Made by a program: the position numbers and the translations under genes. From Piliocolobus tephrosceles (lineage: Eukaryota; Chordata; Mammalia; Primates; Cercopithecidae): a stretch of DNA of 64,000 bases. The notes under the pieces are model-generated. The model searched no databases and was not told the DNA's origin. It was given only the letters and a program-made list of their open reading frames with translations. The DNA lies in assembly GCF_002776525.5 (NCBI RefSeq), contig NC_045437.1, forward strand, positions 133,356,802-133,420,801, given 5' to 3'. Positions within the stretch are counted from its first letter, which is position 1. Each line of letters opens with the position of its first letter. Shown here piece by piece: positions 1 to 11,992 of the stretch.

Positions 1-237
1 TGTTCAAGCCACCTCGTCTGTAGCACTTTGTTATGGTATCCAAGCAAATGAATACACCCTCCACGCCCCGACACTTTATTTGTAGGGAATCTATAAACAA
101 TATCCCTATATGTACTTTACAGTTCAAACCAGTCACTCCTTGAAAATCCTTGCCCTGTGCCTTTGTTCACACTGGCTCTTCCACATGCTGTGCTCTCCCC
201 CATCTCATCTCTGACTGGTAAAATTCTAACTGTGTGA

Positions 238-460
238 GACAGCATGGAACAGGAGAAAGAGATCAGGATTGCGAGTCAGTCCTGGATTTCAGGTCCAGTC
301 CTGTGATCTACTAGTTGTAAGATCATGAGCAACCTGCTTATTAACTTTTCTAGGCCTCAGTTTTCTCATCCCTAAAATGGATATAATGATCACTTTGCAA
401 GTCACAGGGCTGTTATAAAGCCCCAATAATATAATATATGAAAATGCCTTACATATATTT
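238..460 (+). repeat. MIR-like SINE remnant
   Basis: It shows the MIR core pattern: loss of a trait-like 5' part, a pyrimidine-rich CCTCAGTTTTCTCATC segment, then AAAATGGATATAATGAT and a GTTATAAAG-type end. Confidence 0.6.
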
Positions 461-639
461 TAAAGTATACTGTATCTACAAGGTATCATTATCCTCCTAC
501 AAGGCCTCACACAAAAGCCACTTCCTTCATCAAGCTTTCTCTGACTCTCTCAAGGTTCCTTCAAAAACACAGAACTTTGAACTTTTATCATGACATTTAC
601 CCCTAACTTTGCGTATTTTTGTTTGTCTGCAAGGCATAG

Positions 640-860
640 TCTGGAGCAAAGGTTTTGTAGTCAGGAAGACCTTGATCTAGAGCTGTCACTTGTCAGCTGC
701 AGGACCCTGAGTAAGTTACGTAATTTTTCTGGGCTCCAGTTTTCCCCATCTGCAAAATGGATATGACAGTAGAACCTACCTCACAGGGTTGATGTGAGGA
801 GCAAATGAGACAATGCATCTAAAATATCTGTATAGAAAAAGCATTCAATAAATGGTAAGC
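640..860 (+). repeat. MIR-like SINE remnant
   Basis: It shows the same MIR architecture, with CCCATCTGCAAAATGG and CTCACAGGGTTGATGTGAGG, a well-preserved MIR signature. Confidence 0.7.
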
Positions 861-1039
861 TTGTCAATTTCCCACTTGACTCACTGAGAATCAGACTGGC
901 CCCTATCTGTCCTTGCATATTTTTCCAGCATTTACGCAGTCCTCTGCGGGCACCAGTGACACAATACTTATTGAATGAATGAGCAAGGTTTGTCAACACA
1001 AGGTTACGGGAAATAACTGATACAGTGCTATGGTTGGAG

Positions 1040-1705
1040 TGTGTTCCCCAAAGTTCATGTGTTAGAAACTTAAATCTCCAGTGCAACAGTGTTGAGAGGT
1101 GAGAACTTTAAGAAGTGATCAGGTCACGAGGGCTCTAACCCCATGAAAGAATTAATGCTGTTATTACGGGGGTGGGTTCCTTATAAAGGATGAGTTTGGC
1201 CCCCTTCACTCTCTCTCCTACCCACGTCATGCCTTCTGCCATGGCATGATGCAATAAGAAGGCTCTCACTGGATACTGTCCCCTCAATCTTGGACTTTCC
1301 AGCCTCCATAACCATGAGCCAATAAACTACTACTCTTGTTTTTTTGAGATAGGGTCTTGCTCTGTTGCCCAGGCTGGAGTGCAGTGGCATGATCACAGGT
1401 CACTGCAGCCTCAACCTCCTGGGCTCAAGCAATCCTCCCACCTGAGCCTCCCACGTAGCTGCAACTACAGGTATGCGCCACCTCACCCAGCTAATTTTTA
1501 AATTTTTTGTAGAGACAGGGTCTTGCCATGTTGCCCAGGCTGGTCTCGAACTCCTGAGCTCAAGGGATCCTCCTACCTCAGCCTCCCGAAGTGCTGAGGT
1601 TACGGGCATGAGCTACCGAACCCAGCCTAAGCTTCTACTTATTATAAATTACCCAGTCTGCAGTTTCCTTGTTATAGCATCACAAAACAAGCTAAGACAT
1701 ATAGT
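1040..1705 (+). mobile_element. ERVL-MaLR LTR, split by Alu
   Basis: The left half carries the MLT1/MST-type pattern: GTTCATGTGTTAGAAACTTA, a region resembling GGTCACGAGGGCTCTAACCC, and an AATAAA. After the Alu it resumes with TATAAATTACCCAGTCTG and ends near CTAAGACATA. It is an old solitary LTR without coding sequence. Confidence 0.75.
1339..1627 (-). repeat. Alu (older, AluJ-like)
   Basis: A minus-strand full Alu from its T tail to the terminal GGGTTCGG-type start, diverged. It splits a MaLR LTR, whose two halves lie at about 1040-1338 and 1628-1705. Confidence 0.9.
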
Positions 1706-1710
1706 GTCAA

Positions 1711-1764
1711 AGGTCTATGAAGCCACAGGCAGGGTCTATGGAGCCACAGGCAGGGTCTATGAAC
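1711..1764. repeat. 21-bp minisatellite, 2.5 copies
   Basis: The unit GGGTCTATGRAGCCACAGGC plus A is repeated at 1711-1731, 1732-1752 and in part at 1753-1764 with one or two mismatches. It lies just outside the MaLR LTR. Confidence 0.9.
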
Positions 1765-2327
1765 ACAGAATTTGGAATTCTTTAAATTGCAGTGCTACAT
1801 GAGAATAAAATCAATGGAAGCCCAATAGAGGAGGGAAGAAGCCCTCCACAGATGAATCAGACTCTAAGAGAGAAAATAAGAACGGACCCTATTTGCACAT
1901 GATTTAGGCCATCAGCTTCTTTGAGTAACTGTTACTCCCAAACCAAAGCCAATGTCCCTTTTTCAAGGAACCTTTTGCTTTGCTTGAGACAAAATTCCCC
2001 ACATTCATTAACCTATAAACAAGGAAGGATCCAATCACATGTTAACCCAAAAAGCTACAGGAGCTCAGGGAAGTGAGTAGTGGAGACTCAGTTGGGCCCT
2101 AACAGTTAAGGAGTATTCACAAAGCCAGACGATAAAGGGGAACAGTATGTTTCTAGGCACGGAGAGGGGATGGTGCAGAATGCAAGAGTGGGCTTAAGCA
2201 GATGCTTCTGACTGAGGAAGGGGGTTCTTAGAGTAGGTGTGCACACGCCTCTGGCATGAGAAGCTGCCCACGACCCCTGCCAGCCCAGCAAGGAGCATGT
2301 CTGCACATGTGGATCACAGAGACTTAC

Positions 2328-2417
2328 CATGCTGGAGTGAACCGTAGCCTGCTCAATGTACCTTGCAATGCCCGTGACAAATGCATTCCTGTCCTCGAAG
2401 TTCGTGTCAAAGTTAGC
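2328..2417 (-). CDS. CYFIP2: CYFIP2 exon 3
   Basis: This 90-nt exon encodes 30 residues (ANFDTNFEDRNAFVTGIARY, then IEQATVHSSM) in phase 0 directly after the MYQ of exon 2. The acceptor is CCACAG|GCT and the donor ATG|GTAAGT, a consensus site. The segment lies in the N-terminal part of CYFIP2, which contributes to the Rac1/Sra interface. The match is complete with no disruption. Confidence 0.95.
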
Positions 2418-2862
2418 CTGTGGAATTAGAGGACAGGAACACTTTGGTTGTTAGAAAACAGTTCCAAGTTGGCTCCGCGTCCAGGGAGCAAACTGCTGCC
2501 GACAAACAATGCAAGTTCTCTGTGGGGACTTCCTGCTGCATCACCTTTCATCTTGCCCCTTCCCCACAAAGTCCCACTCTCAATCACACTGGGCAGGAGC
2601 TGGCGATGACAGGGCCCACCATCTGCTTTCCATCAGTAATCAGGTTCACTCAGCTGAGCTTAAGAAGCAGATGCTTAAACTCCACAAGCCCAAATAGCTG
2701 CTAAAAGTTAAGATGGGCATTGCTTTGATTAGGCAGTTCCAGAAATACTCACCCAAGGGTGTGGATATATAGGTACAAGAATAATCACTGTGGCAGTTTT
2801 CTGTGATTTAAAAAAACTATAAACAACCCAAATGTCCAGCAACAGTGAAAGGCTAAATATAC

Positions 2863-2935
2863 TATATATATATACACACACACACACATATATATGTGTG
2901 TGTGTGTGTATATAAATAAATAAAATAGCATATCC
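2863..2935. repeat. Palindromic TA/CA/TG microsatellite
   Basis: A (TA)6 tract leads into (CA)7, TATATA, (TG)7 and TATATA, followed by an ATAAATAAA tail. The part 2869-2914 is a perfect 46-bp palindrome. Confidence 0.95.
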
Positions 2936-3043
2936 ACAAATGGACTTTTAAGTACCACGAGGTGGCTAAGCATAATGTGGTAGTACCGCGGCATTGTCAA
3001 GGAAAAATATCCATAATAAATTTTTTTTTTTTTTTTTTTTTTT

Positions 3044-3443
3044 NNNNNNNNNNNNNNNNNNNNNNNNNNNNNNNNNNNNNNNNNNNNNNNNNNNNNNNNN
3101 NNNNNNNNNNNNNNNNNNNNNNNNNNNNNNNNNNNNNNNNNNNNNNNNNNNNNNNNNNNNNNNNNNNNNNNNNNNNNNNNNNNNNNNNNNNNNNNNNNNN
3201 NNNNNNNNNNNNNNNNNNNNNNNNNNNNNNNNNNNNNNNNNNNNNNNNNNNNNNNNNNNNNNNNNNNNNNNNNNNNNNNNNNNNNNNNNNNNNNNNNNNN
3301 NNNNNNNNNNNNNNNNNNNNNNNNNNNNNNNNNNNNNNNNNNNNNNNNNNNNNNNNNNNNNNNNNNNNNNNNNNNNNNNNNNNNNNNNNNNNNNNNNNNN
3401 NNNNNNNNNNNNNNNNNNNNNNNNNNNNNNNNNNNNNNNNNNN
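3044..3443. other. Assembly gap, 400 N
   Basis: Exactly 400 N lie between a T run (3021-3043) and the body of a minus-strand AluY. Because the target duplication lies outside both, the gap sits inside the Alu tail tract. Confidence 0.98.
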
Positions 3444-3730
3444 TTTTGAGACGGAGTCTCACTCTGTCACCCAGGCTGGAGTGCAGTGGCCGGATCTCAG
3501 CTCATTGCAAGCTCCGCCTCCCGGGTTTACGCCATTCTCCTGCCTCAGCCTCCCGAGTAGCTGGGACTACAGGCGCCCGCCACCTCGCCCGGCTAGTTTT
3601 TTGTATTTTTTTAGTAGAGACGGGGTTTCACGGTATTAGCCAGGATGGTCTCGATCTCCTGACCTCGTGATCCACCCGTCTCGGCCTCCCAAAGTGCTGG
3701 GATTACAGGCTTGAGCCACCACGCCCGGCC
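3444..3730 (-). repeat. AluY, OWM AluYR-like
   Basis: A full-length young Alu with low divergence. Features such as CCACCTCGCCCGGCTAG and CAGGCTTGAGCCACC fit AluY subfamilies I associate with macaque and baboon. Target duplications (TCCATAATAAATTT) lie at 3010-3023 and 3731-3744. Confidence 0.9.
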
Positions 3731-3803
3731 TCCATAATAAATTTTAAGTTAAAAAGGCAACTCATAAAGCAATAAATATAGTATGGTTCTCTTTTGGTAA
3801 TAA

Positions 3804-3850
3804 CATATATATATATGTATATATACACAAACACATATATGTATATTTGG
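3804..3850. repeat. TA-rich microsatellite
   Basis: Alternating ATATATAT, GTATATATAC and ACACATATATG units; weakly palindromic. Confidence 0.8.
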
Positions 3851-4693
3851 TAAAAAAGGTATATATAGGCATAGTTATAGAAAAAATTTATATGTTTTTG
3901 TATACTTTTTGTGCACTTTTCTGTATTGCTTATAATAAAAAAGATATTTCTATAATTAAAATTTTAATCTGGGTTAGAAGATGTGAATCAATGAAGTTTA
4001 TGAGCCGAACCTTCAAGCATGTGTTTCATACATGCACTGAAAGAAATTTAAGAATTTATTATGTATTTATATTTAGTCTCCTTTTGCTGTCTGAGAACTA
4101 TCAAAAGGTCAAACACAGCTAAAACTTTCAAATTAGCATATCCTTTCTTAACATGGCACCTGGCCTGGCACACCCAGACAAGGGGCTATAAGCTGACTCA
4201 CGGCCCTGATGGGTCATAGTTTGGAACAATCTGATGGTGGTTTATCACAAGCTCTGCTATCTTAGGCAAAAGCAAACAACTGTGACCAGCTTCCCTGAGC
4301 CATGAGCTGTTATGGGGTGTTATAGTGTCCTCCTCACACGCATGAAGGAAAAGTAATTACCCAGGCAAGCTCTGGGGTTTCTAAGTTGCAATATTTAATT
4401 CATGAGGCCAGAACTGCCAAAACCTTGGTTGGTACAGCAGCAAGAATAGCCAGGAAGGTATTTGGGGGTCAAAGCAGACCAACAAGACTTCCCTGCGGGA
4501 GGGAAATAGTCCTGCAGCACATTTAGTAGCTAATCTGTTCCTTACACTCAGCTCCACCAGTGCACAAAGGACTCCATCAGCTCACGACCTTTCACCTTCT
4601 AGATGCAGACCTCTCCCTCTGCCTCAGGGCAAACCCTCTTAGGGGATCCCCAGAATTCCTGGGCCCCCTGGTGCTATCTGCCATTTCCATTAC

Positions 4694-4833
4694 CTGGTAC
4701 ATGATGGAGGAAGGCGGAGGCTCGATGCATGGCTGCTGGTCAGGGAGGGGAAGCTCTTCAAGCAGGTCCACGTTGGACAGGGCATCTTCCAGGGTGACGT
4801 GCGTGGTCATGGCTGCAGTTTCTGTATTCTGCA
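4694..4833 (-). CDS. CYFIP2: CYFIP2 exon 2 with start codon
   Basis: The ATG at 4810-4808 opens 39 codons, MTTHVTLEDALSNVDLLEEL followed by PLPDQQPCIEPPPSSIMYQ, identical to the CYFIP2 N-terminus as I know it. The start context is GCAGCCATGA, a good Kozak match with C at -3 weaker than A or G but acceptable. The donor is CAG|GTAATG at 4693. Upstream is a 23-nt piece of 5'UTR after a pyrimidine-rich acceptor ending CCCCTCAG. A second AG five bases on (TGCAG) could act as an alternative acceptor, which would change only the UTR. The reading frame upstream of ATG is open, but nothing supports an earlier start. Confidence 0.95.
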
Positions 4834-5739
4834 CTGAGGGGAAGGAAGAGAAGGTAAGTGGAGAATTTCAGGGGCCTCTAAAATTCCTCTTAACCGCACC
4901 ATGTCCAGGATCCTTAGGGAGTACAGAGAGAGTTAAAACGCATTGAGGCCACTTCTACTCACCACTTCTTCCCAAGGTGTTCTCAATGTGTATCTTTTAT
5001 ATCTGAGGATCTCTTTATGGCTAACAAAGTACTTTGTGTGTACTTGGTTGACCCTCACCTCCACCCTCTGTGGTCAGCGTGGAAGGTGGCACTCTATCCA
5101 TATAATTGATGAAAAATCAGGCTCAGAGAAGTTATGTGATGCCCACACAGCCACGTCACCAGGAGCGAGGGACCTCAAGTGGGATGTGAGGACATGGGCC
5201 ATGGTTAGTTTCTCCACCTTTCGTTCTTCATAAGGATATTTATGAGTTCCACTCTTAAATTACCATGCAATACAATTATCCATGATGGTGACAGCCAAGA
5301 TAATCAACTGAAAACCAAAGCCCAGGTTTTCAGGCTAATTAAATTGGGATTAAAATAACTCAATTCCTGCAAATCAACCCTCCTTGCAACGATGGAGGAG
5401 CCATTGTCTTCCTTGGCCTGGGTATGTTTTGTGAGCCACATCAAACAAATCAGCCCTAAATGGACATTTCTGTGTCTTAGACCCTGGCACAGCACAGCTG
5501 CTTTGACAGTATGTTTGGCAGGATTAGAAGCTGAAGAGAATCTGAACAGCACAGTTACCCAACTCGAGCTAATTCCTATTTTAAGAACTCAGCACCCAGC
5601 AAACAGAATACTCATTTTCCCCCCCAAACATATGTGAAACACTGCTTAAAAACTAATCATGATTTAGGTTATAAATCAAGTTCCCACAAGTTTCTTCAAA
5701 AATGATAGCCTACAAGTTACATTCACCGTTTATTAAATG

Positions 5740-6170
5740 TAATGCAATGAAATTAGAAATCAATAATGCAAATTGTAGCAATAAAATCCCATACCTTTGA
5801 AAATGTGTAAAACATACTTCAAGGTCATTCATAACTAAAAGAGGAATTCCAATAGAAATGATAAGATATTTAGAAATGAAAGATGGAAAGCACTAATACA
5901 TGTCTTCAACACATTTAGCTGAAAGAAAAGTGGAACTAAATGAAGTTAATGTTACACTAAAAAACCTTAAGAGAACAAAAGTCAGCCCAGAGAAATGAGA
6001 ATAGAAGGATTGAGAGTTACAAAGGTAGACATAAAGCAAAAAACAAAGCAAAATAAAACATAACAGTAGAGGTAAACAAAAACACTAAAAGCTGAGTTTT
6101 AGAAAACAGCTTTTAATAACAATAATAAAGCCAACCCTAAACACATATGATTAAGAGGGACACAAAGAGA
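5740..6170 (+). mobile_element. Old L1 fragment (ORF2 region)
   Basis: The A-rich sequence resembles the central L1 ORF2 coding strand, including AAAAGCTGAGTTTTAGAAAA. It is heavily decayed, with many stops in all frames. Confidence 0.55.
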
Positions 6171-6879
6171 AGGGCCACTGTGCTTGTCTGAGAACCCCTT
6201 CCTGACCACCTTTGATCCCAGGGAGTTGTGACATCCCTGAGCTGGAATTTCTCCTGTGAATGTCAGCGAGTTTGCCTTGCTTGTTAGGAAATACGGTGTC
6301 TGACATTAGGGGGAAAAAGGACCATCAACACAAGAATTTGGTACAGGGGCTGCAAAGGACTAAAACAACTGCAGAATATACCCAAGGTCATGCTGTCCCG
6401 AGACTAATACCTGCCTTAGGCCCAAGGTTGGGAGGGCAGAATGGGGCTGAGCCTTCACTGGCTGCTGTGCAGCTAACCAGATTCACATTTCACTGAGTTC
6501 TCGAACACACCTTCCCATCACGTACCATGGCAACAGCAAATGCTGCATCCAGTGAGGGCTCACCGAGCCCAGAGGTAACTTCCCCATCTACCCTCTGCAG
6601 AAGGCTGGTCTCCTAGGGTGGTTTCAGGTCCTCTTCACACCTAAGCTTCTTCCTCTTCTCTACCCCACAGTTCTAAGTGTGGCATTCAGTTCTACAGCAA
6701 AACCACTTCACTGATCCATCGAAAGAAAAGGAAAAAAAAGACTCTCTTCCTTCTTACACCACAACTAAGTCCATTTTACAGGAGGGAGTAATGATTTTAC
6801 TGGGCATAACGATCTTCAACCTCCAAAGCCCTAGTAATTCTCTTCATTAATTCCAATTATAATAATAGTAAAACATTTC

Positions 6880-7125
6880 TTTAGCCCTCACTCTGCGTCA
6901 GACACTATGCGAAGTACTCAACTATTTCATTCTTGTATCCACCCTATAAAGGTAGGTACTATGATTACTCCCAGTCTATAGATGAACAAACAGAACCTCC
7001 GCATTTAATTTCACAGGATCAAGCACTAGCAACTGGTGGAGGGAGGGCTGGCCCAGGTTTCTCCAGCTCCATAGTCTGAAGTCAGCTTCATTACCACATA
7101 CTTCCCTCCAAGGACTCAGGCTCGC
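6880..7125 (+). repeat. MIR-like remnant
   Basis: CTCTGCGTCAGACACTATGC followed by a CCCTATAAAGGTAGGTACTA segment and GATGAACAAACAGAACC is a typical MIR order. Confidence 0.6.
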
Positions 7126-7324
7126 ATTTTGAGATTACATTTGATGAGTGGAGGTTTATTTCATACCAACCTCTATGCTAGGTGTTTTCAAACACTCTGC
7201 ATTAATGGTTCTTGGCCCTGCTTGTGCCAAAAAATCACGTGCACAGCTTCTTAATAACAAAATGCCTGGGTTCCAACCAGGGGACCAGGAAGACTGCATT
7301 TGAAAGGTGTCCTATCTCATTTTC

Positions 7325-8250
7325 AATAAGGAAAATCCAGATGAAACTTACAAGGAGATACACCATTTCTCACTGATTAGATCGACTCAAATCCAAAACT
7401 TTGACTACACATGCTGTTGGCAAGACTATGGAGAAACAGGCTCTCCCCAACATTGTTGGTAGGCATGGCAAAATGACACAACTTCCGTGGGAGGAAATCT
7501 GCAATATCTAACAAACTTCCATAAGCATGTTACCCTTTGACCAGCTATCCCACTTCCAGGAATCTGTCCCAAAGATGCACTGACAAAAATACGCAAAGAT
7601 ATATGCACAAGGCCATTCACAGCAGGACTACTTGTGATAGCAAAAACTGAAAACAGCAAACATCCATTGATATAGTTAGGATACTTGCCCTCACCCAAAT
7701 CTCATGCTGAATTCTAATCCTCAGTATTGGAGGTGGGGCCTGGTGGGAGGCGTTTGGATCATGAGGGCGGGTCCCTCATGAACGGCTTGGGCCATCCCCT
7801 TGGTGATGAGTGAGATCTGAGTTCACAGGAGATCTGGTCATTTAAAAGTGTGTGGCACCCCCCTCCCCCACACCGCCCACTCTCTTGCTCCTGCTTTCAC
7901 CATGTGGTATAACTGTTCCCCCTTCTGCCTTCTGCCATGACTGAAAGCTTTCTGCAGCCTCCCCAGAAGCTGAGTAGATGCTGGCACCATGCTTCCTGTA
8001 CAGCCTGCGGAAGCTTGAGTCAATTAAACCTCTTTTCTTTATAAATTACCCAGCCTCAGGTATCTCTTTATAGCAGTGCAAGAACGGCCTAACACATCCA
8101 TTAACAGAGGAACGTCCGGATAAACTATGGCGCCACCATACAGGGAAATATGAAGCAGCAGGAAAATTGAGGACCCTCTCTACATGCTACTATGGGTGAT
8201 CTCCAGGACATGGTATGGAGAGCATGCACTCATTTACCCAGCAGTGGGGG
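7325..8250 (+). mobile_element. Old L1 fragment split by an LTR
   Basis: L1 ORF2 3' sequence (for instance GCAAGACTATGGAGAAACAG and CCAGCTATCCCACTTCCAGG) runs to 7670 and resumes at about 8097 with TTAACAGAGGAACG. The right border is approximate. It contains a MaLR LTR. Confidence 0.75.
7671..8096 (+). mobile_element. ERVL-MaLR LTR (MST/THE1-like)
   Basis: A full solitary LTR, from TGATATAGTTAGGATACTTG to CTAACACA, with the CACCATGTGGTATAACTG and GCCATGACTGAAAGC segments typical of MST-type LTRs. A 5-bp target copy, TCCAT, flanks it within the L1. No internal viral genes remain. Confidence 0.85.
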
Positions 8251-9613
8251 CTGCAGATGTCTACACACACATCTTCTACTTAAAAAACAAACAATGGAAA
8301 GGCAAGCCATATACTTTGAAAAATTAGTTACCTACAGAGAACAGGAAAAGAAGGGAAAACAGTTTGTAGATTTGACTTTGAAAACATCAAAACATTTTAC
8401 ATACTTATAAAATAAAATGTAAATTTATAAAAAGTGGCCCCCAAATCGAAAAGTAAAATGAAACAAATGAATGTATATATGTTTTATTATTGGAGTAACT
8501 CCACAAAAAGGGACTATTACTCCAAGTGATTTTAAAATTGAGCAATGTGCTCGAAGAGCCCTGATGGATCACAAAGACATCTAATAAAAGCTTGGTTTTT
8601 ATTACTTTGTTACTGTTAGATGAGCCTGTGAACCAACTATTATGCTGAGAATTGGTAAATAAAAGCAAACATTTAACCTGTCTTTCCTAAACAAACTATA
8701 CCACCAGATAACCAAACTATAGGAGAGATGGATGTTTCTTTCCATAAAAGTATTTTTTTCCTTTTTAAGAAAAAAAGACAATATCCTTGTTTTCCAACCT
8801 CTATAAACAAATGGATCTAGGCACTGATCATCATCAGCTGCTAACATCCCTAAATGAAAGACAATCAAATATTATGTGCTTAATGATGGAAAAACGCACC
8901 AAGAATGCTGGATCCAAAACAAAACACCTGAATCTAATTAGGCCTTTGATACCAACTCACAGGAAATATAAGAGGGCAGAAAAACATGCTATACCCTAGT
9001 GATGTAATCAGCAAAATACAATCTATGACAAATTCTGCAGGACGAATGACTCAGGACCTCTAACATATAAATTGCAAAGACAGAAAAGAGAGATGGGAGG
9101 AAAATCTATAGATTTTGAAGAGACCGAACATACCATCACGTGTGGACCTTATTTGGATCCTATTTCAAACAAACCACCATACAAATAAAATTATAACTTT
9201 ACGAGAAAATTAGAAAATTAGTATTGACTGGATATTTGATAATATGAAGGAAATACGTTATTTTATTTAGGTTTGATAATATCAAGGTTAACTTTTAAAA
9301 GAAACTTTATCTTCTCAAAATATCTACTAAAATATGGATAAAAGGACACAGGGGTTTGCTTCTAAATAATACTAGATGGGGGAAGAGTGAGTAAAAATGA
9401 AACAAATTCAGCAGTGAGTTAATAAGTATGGATTGTGTGTGACACATACATAGAGATTACTGTATTTTTCCATCCAATTTTATATACGTTTCAAATTTTT
9501 CATAAAATCCCCTAGATCAGTTTATAAGCTCCCAGCTCTTATCCAACTTTCCTTTTTCTCCCATAACTAGGTTTCTTCCGGGCTTCTCAAACTTAAAAAC
9601 TACTCATTTACAG

Positions 9614-9969
9614 ATGGGCATGGTGGCTCACACCTGTAATCCCAGCACTTTGGGAGGCTGAAGTAGGTGGATCACCTGAGGTCAGGAGTTCGAGACTAGG
9701 TTGGCCAACAGTTCAAGACCAGCCTGACGAGCCCGGTCAACTTTTCTTATTAGAAATCCTGTTTCTACTAAAAATACAAAAAAAAATTAGCTGGGCGTGG
9801 TGGTGGGTGCCTGTAATCCCAGCTACTCAGGAGGCTGAGGAGGAGAATCACTTGAACCCAGAAGGCAGAGGTTGCAATGAGCCAAGATCATGCCATTGCA
9901 CTCCAGCCTGGGCAACAAGGGCAAAATTTCATCTCAAAAAAAACAAAAAACAAACAAACAAACAAAAAA
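9614..9969 (+). repeat. Alu with internal insertion
   Basis: A full plus-strand Alu with a CAAA-rich tail. About 45 extra bases at roughly 9710-9755 include a second copy of AGTTCAAGACCAGCCTG. Confidence 0.9.
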
Positions 9970-10824
9970 CTAATTTACCAGAATAGCCATTAAGTTTTCC
10001 TCTGCAGCCTAATAGTACCCCTGAACATCCCTTGAAGAGAATCAATAAGTGAACAACCTACAAAGCTAATAAATTAGGAGTCTGTTTATGTTAATGCTAC
10101 CTTTCTTCTCCCCTGGCAAATATAACTTCTATAGTGGATTTCTATGAGCTTTGGTAGATCATTCAGTGCCTAAGGGAGGAGGAAATCGACATTTTTGGCT
10201 CAAGTGCTGGTAGGCATTGCCAAATCCACATCAATCGGAAAGGAAAAATATTCTGGAAATTTGAACAGAGATATAAATGAAAATAAGAACGAACTTCTTT
10301 TCGGCTCAAGTGTCCTGCCTGTTTTGCAATCTTCCAAGTGAGAATGGTTCTTTATGTTCAGTCTATGAACATGTGACCATTTCATCATTTTGGAAAATAA
10401 ATTAATAAGATATTTAAAAGTTAACAGTGTTCTGCGAGTATCATTTACCAAACACAGCTGCAACTTCTCAGTGGGGGGTATTCATGACCGATTTAAATGC
10501 AGTGTCTTCATAACAAACTCAGTGGCCTGGTTTCACCAAAAGCAGTACTAACATTGGGCTCACAAGCAATTTGCTTCTGAGAAGGGGAGCTTTAGGTGCC
10601 CCCTCATGCAGAAATGACTGACAGACCCCAAGCAAGAGGGGGATGGGTCCCATAAATGCAGGATGGCTGCCAGGAGAACATGGCTTTGGAAATGCAGGTT
10701 CTGACATTCATAGCTTAAACCCTGCTTCTTTATAAGCAAAATACTTGCATTGTCATTACCTGTTTGATTTTCTGGAAAGAAATGAACTATTAAGACATTT
10801 TACTGAAGTGAAATATTAGGCTAG

Positions 10825-11040
10825 TGTAGTGGGTAAGCTTGAGTTCTGGGTTTGAATCTGTCATCTGCCACTTACAAGCTATATAACCAATAGCATGTTC
10901 CTTAACCTCTCTGAGCCTCAGTTTCCTTACCTTGTAAGGGTGACAATTTATAATAGTGCCTGTCCTCAATGTTTATTTTGATTATATAACTACAGCATGT
11001 AGAATACTTAACACAGTAGCCAGCAAAGACGTGTCAAAAG
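10825..11040 (+). repeat. MIR-like remnant
   Basis: GGTTTGAATCTGTCATCTGC, CTTAACCTCTCTGAGCCTCA and the following segments match MIR in order. Confidence 0.7.
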
Positions 11041-11894
11041 ACAAAATTACAATAAATGTATAGAATTAATTGCCCTTAATTTGTGATTTATGAATTGAAG
11101 CACCTCCTTTCTATACAATAGAATGAAAGCTCCCACTAGGCAATAGCAAAACAGTGGGTTTTGTAATGTGGGAAAAAGGAAACACAACAATAGAAAAATA
11201 AATGATTAGTTAACATCAAGTTACTTCAGGTTACTTTTTTGTAAGGGTTAAGGCAGAGGGGATTTGCTTATTATGCTGACTTAGGTGGAGAGTGGCATTT
11301 AGCATGAGCGACTCCACTTTGGTTTGGTCTGGTTTTTAAGGACCTAGTACAGGAGCGTAGTCTTAAACAATGGCCTCCCATACTTTTATTCAATATTAGC
11401 TAGTCTGTGGCCTGTTTTCAACAGAGAAGATGAATTAAATACTGAAACAATTCTCCTACCAAAAAAAGGGAAAGTATTATTATTATCACACTAATATCTC
11501 AGTTCCATAGGTTCTTCATATTGATTTTCTCAATCACAACTATCCTGCAAATTCAATTCAGCAGGTGTAATTTTTGCTGTGTTTCTGAGGACACTGTGTT
11601 ATGCAGAAGTAAACACTTTTATTCAAGGTCACATGGTCAGCTAGTGGCAGAGGTAGCGTAGAAACAGGATATCTTGACTTCCAGTTCTACCCCTTTTCTT
11701 CTAGACCACACCTGGTTTTGTACCTTTTTGAAACGTGCTAAGCACATTTTTTTCCCAGTTTGGCTGCTTTTTACTTCCTCAAGAAGAACACAACTCTGCC
11801 AAGCTAAAGATTAGGTAACTGTCACCTTTGTGTTTCATGAACATCAAGAGGCCAGGAAATATTTTCCATGTCTATATGGCTTTCCAGCCAGAGG

Positions 11895-11992
11895 CTATAT
11901 AAGTATATATACACACACACAAACATACTGCACACACACACACATATATATATACACACATGTGTATACATATATTAGTACAAAGAAAATAT
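11895..11992. repeat. CA/TA microsatellite
   Basis: Two CA runs separated by AAACATACTG, then TATATATATA and ACACATGTGTATAC tracts. Confidence 0.9.

Larger units (their letters stand above)
2418..4693 (-). other. CYFIP2: CYFIP2 intron 2
   Basis: The intron of 2.3 kb contains a palindromic TA/CA microsatellite (2863-2935), an AluY with an N gap in its tail, a second TA-rich microsatellite near 3804-3850, and unremarkable A/T-rich sequence. I see no additional exon. Confidence 0.85.

Noticed and set aside
2785..3639. Open frames of 225 codons on both strands
   Set aside because: They run through the N gap, which is read as open, and end in Alu sequence.
4560..4946. 128-codon plus-strand frame over CYFIP2 exon 2
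   Set aside because: It is antisense to a well-supported coding exon and has no recognisable domain.
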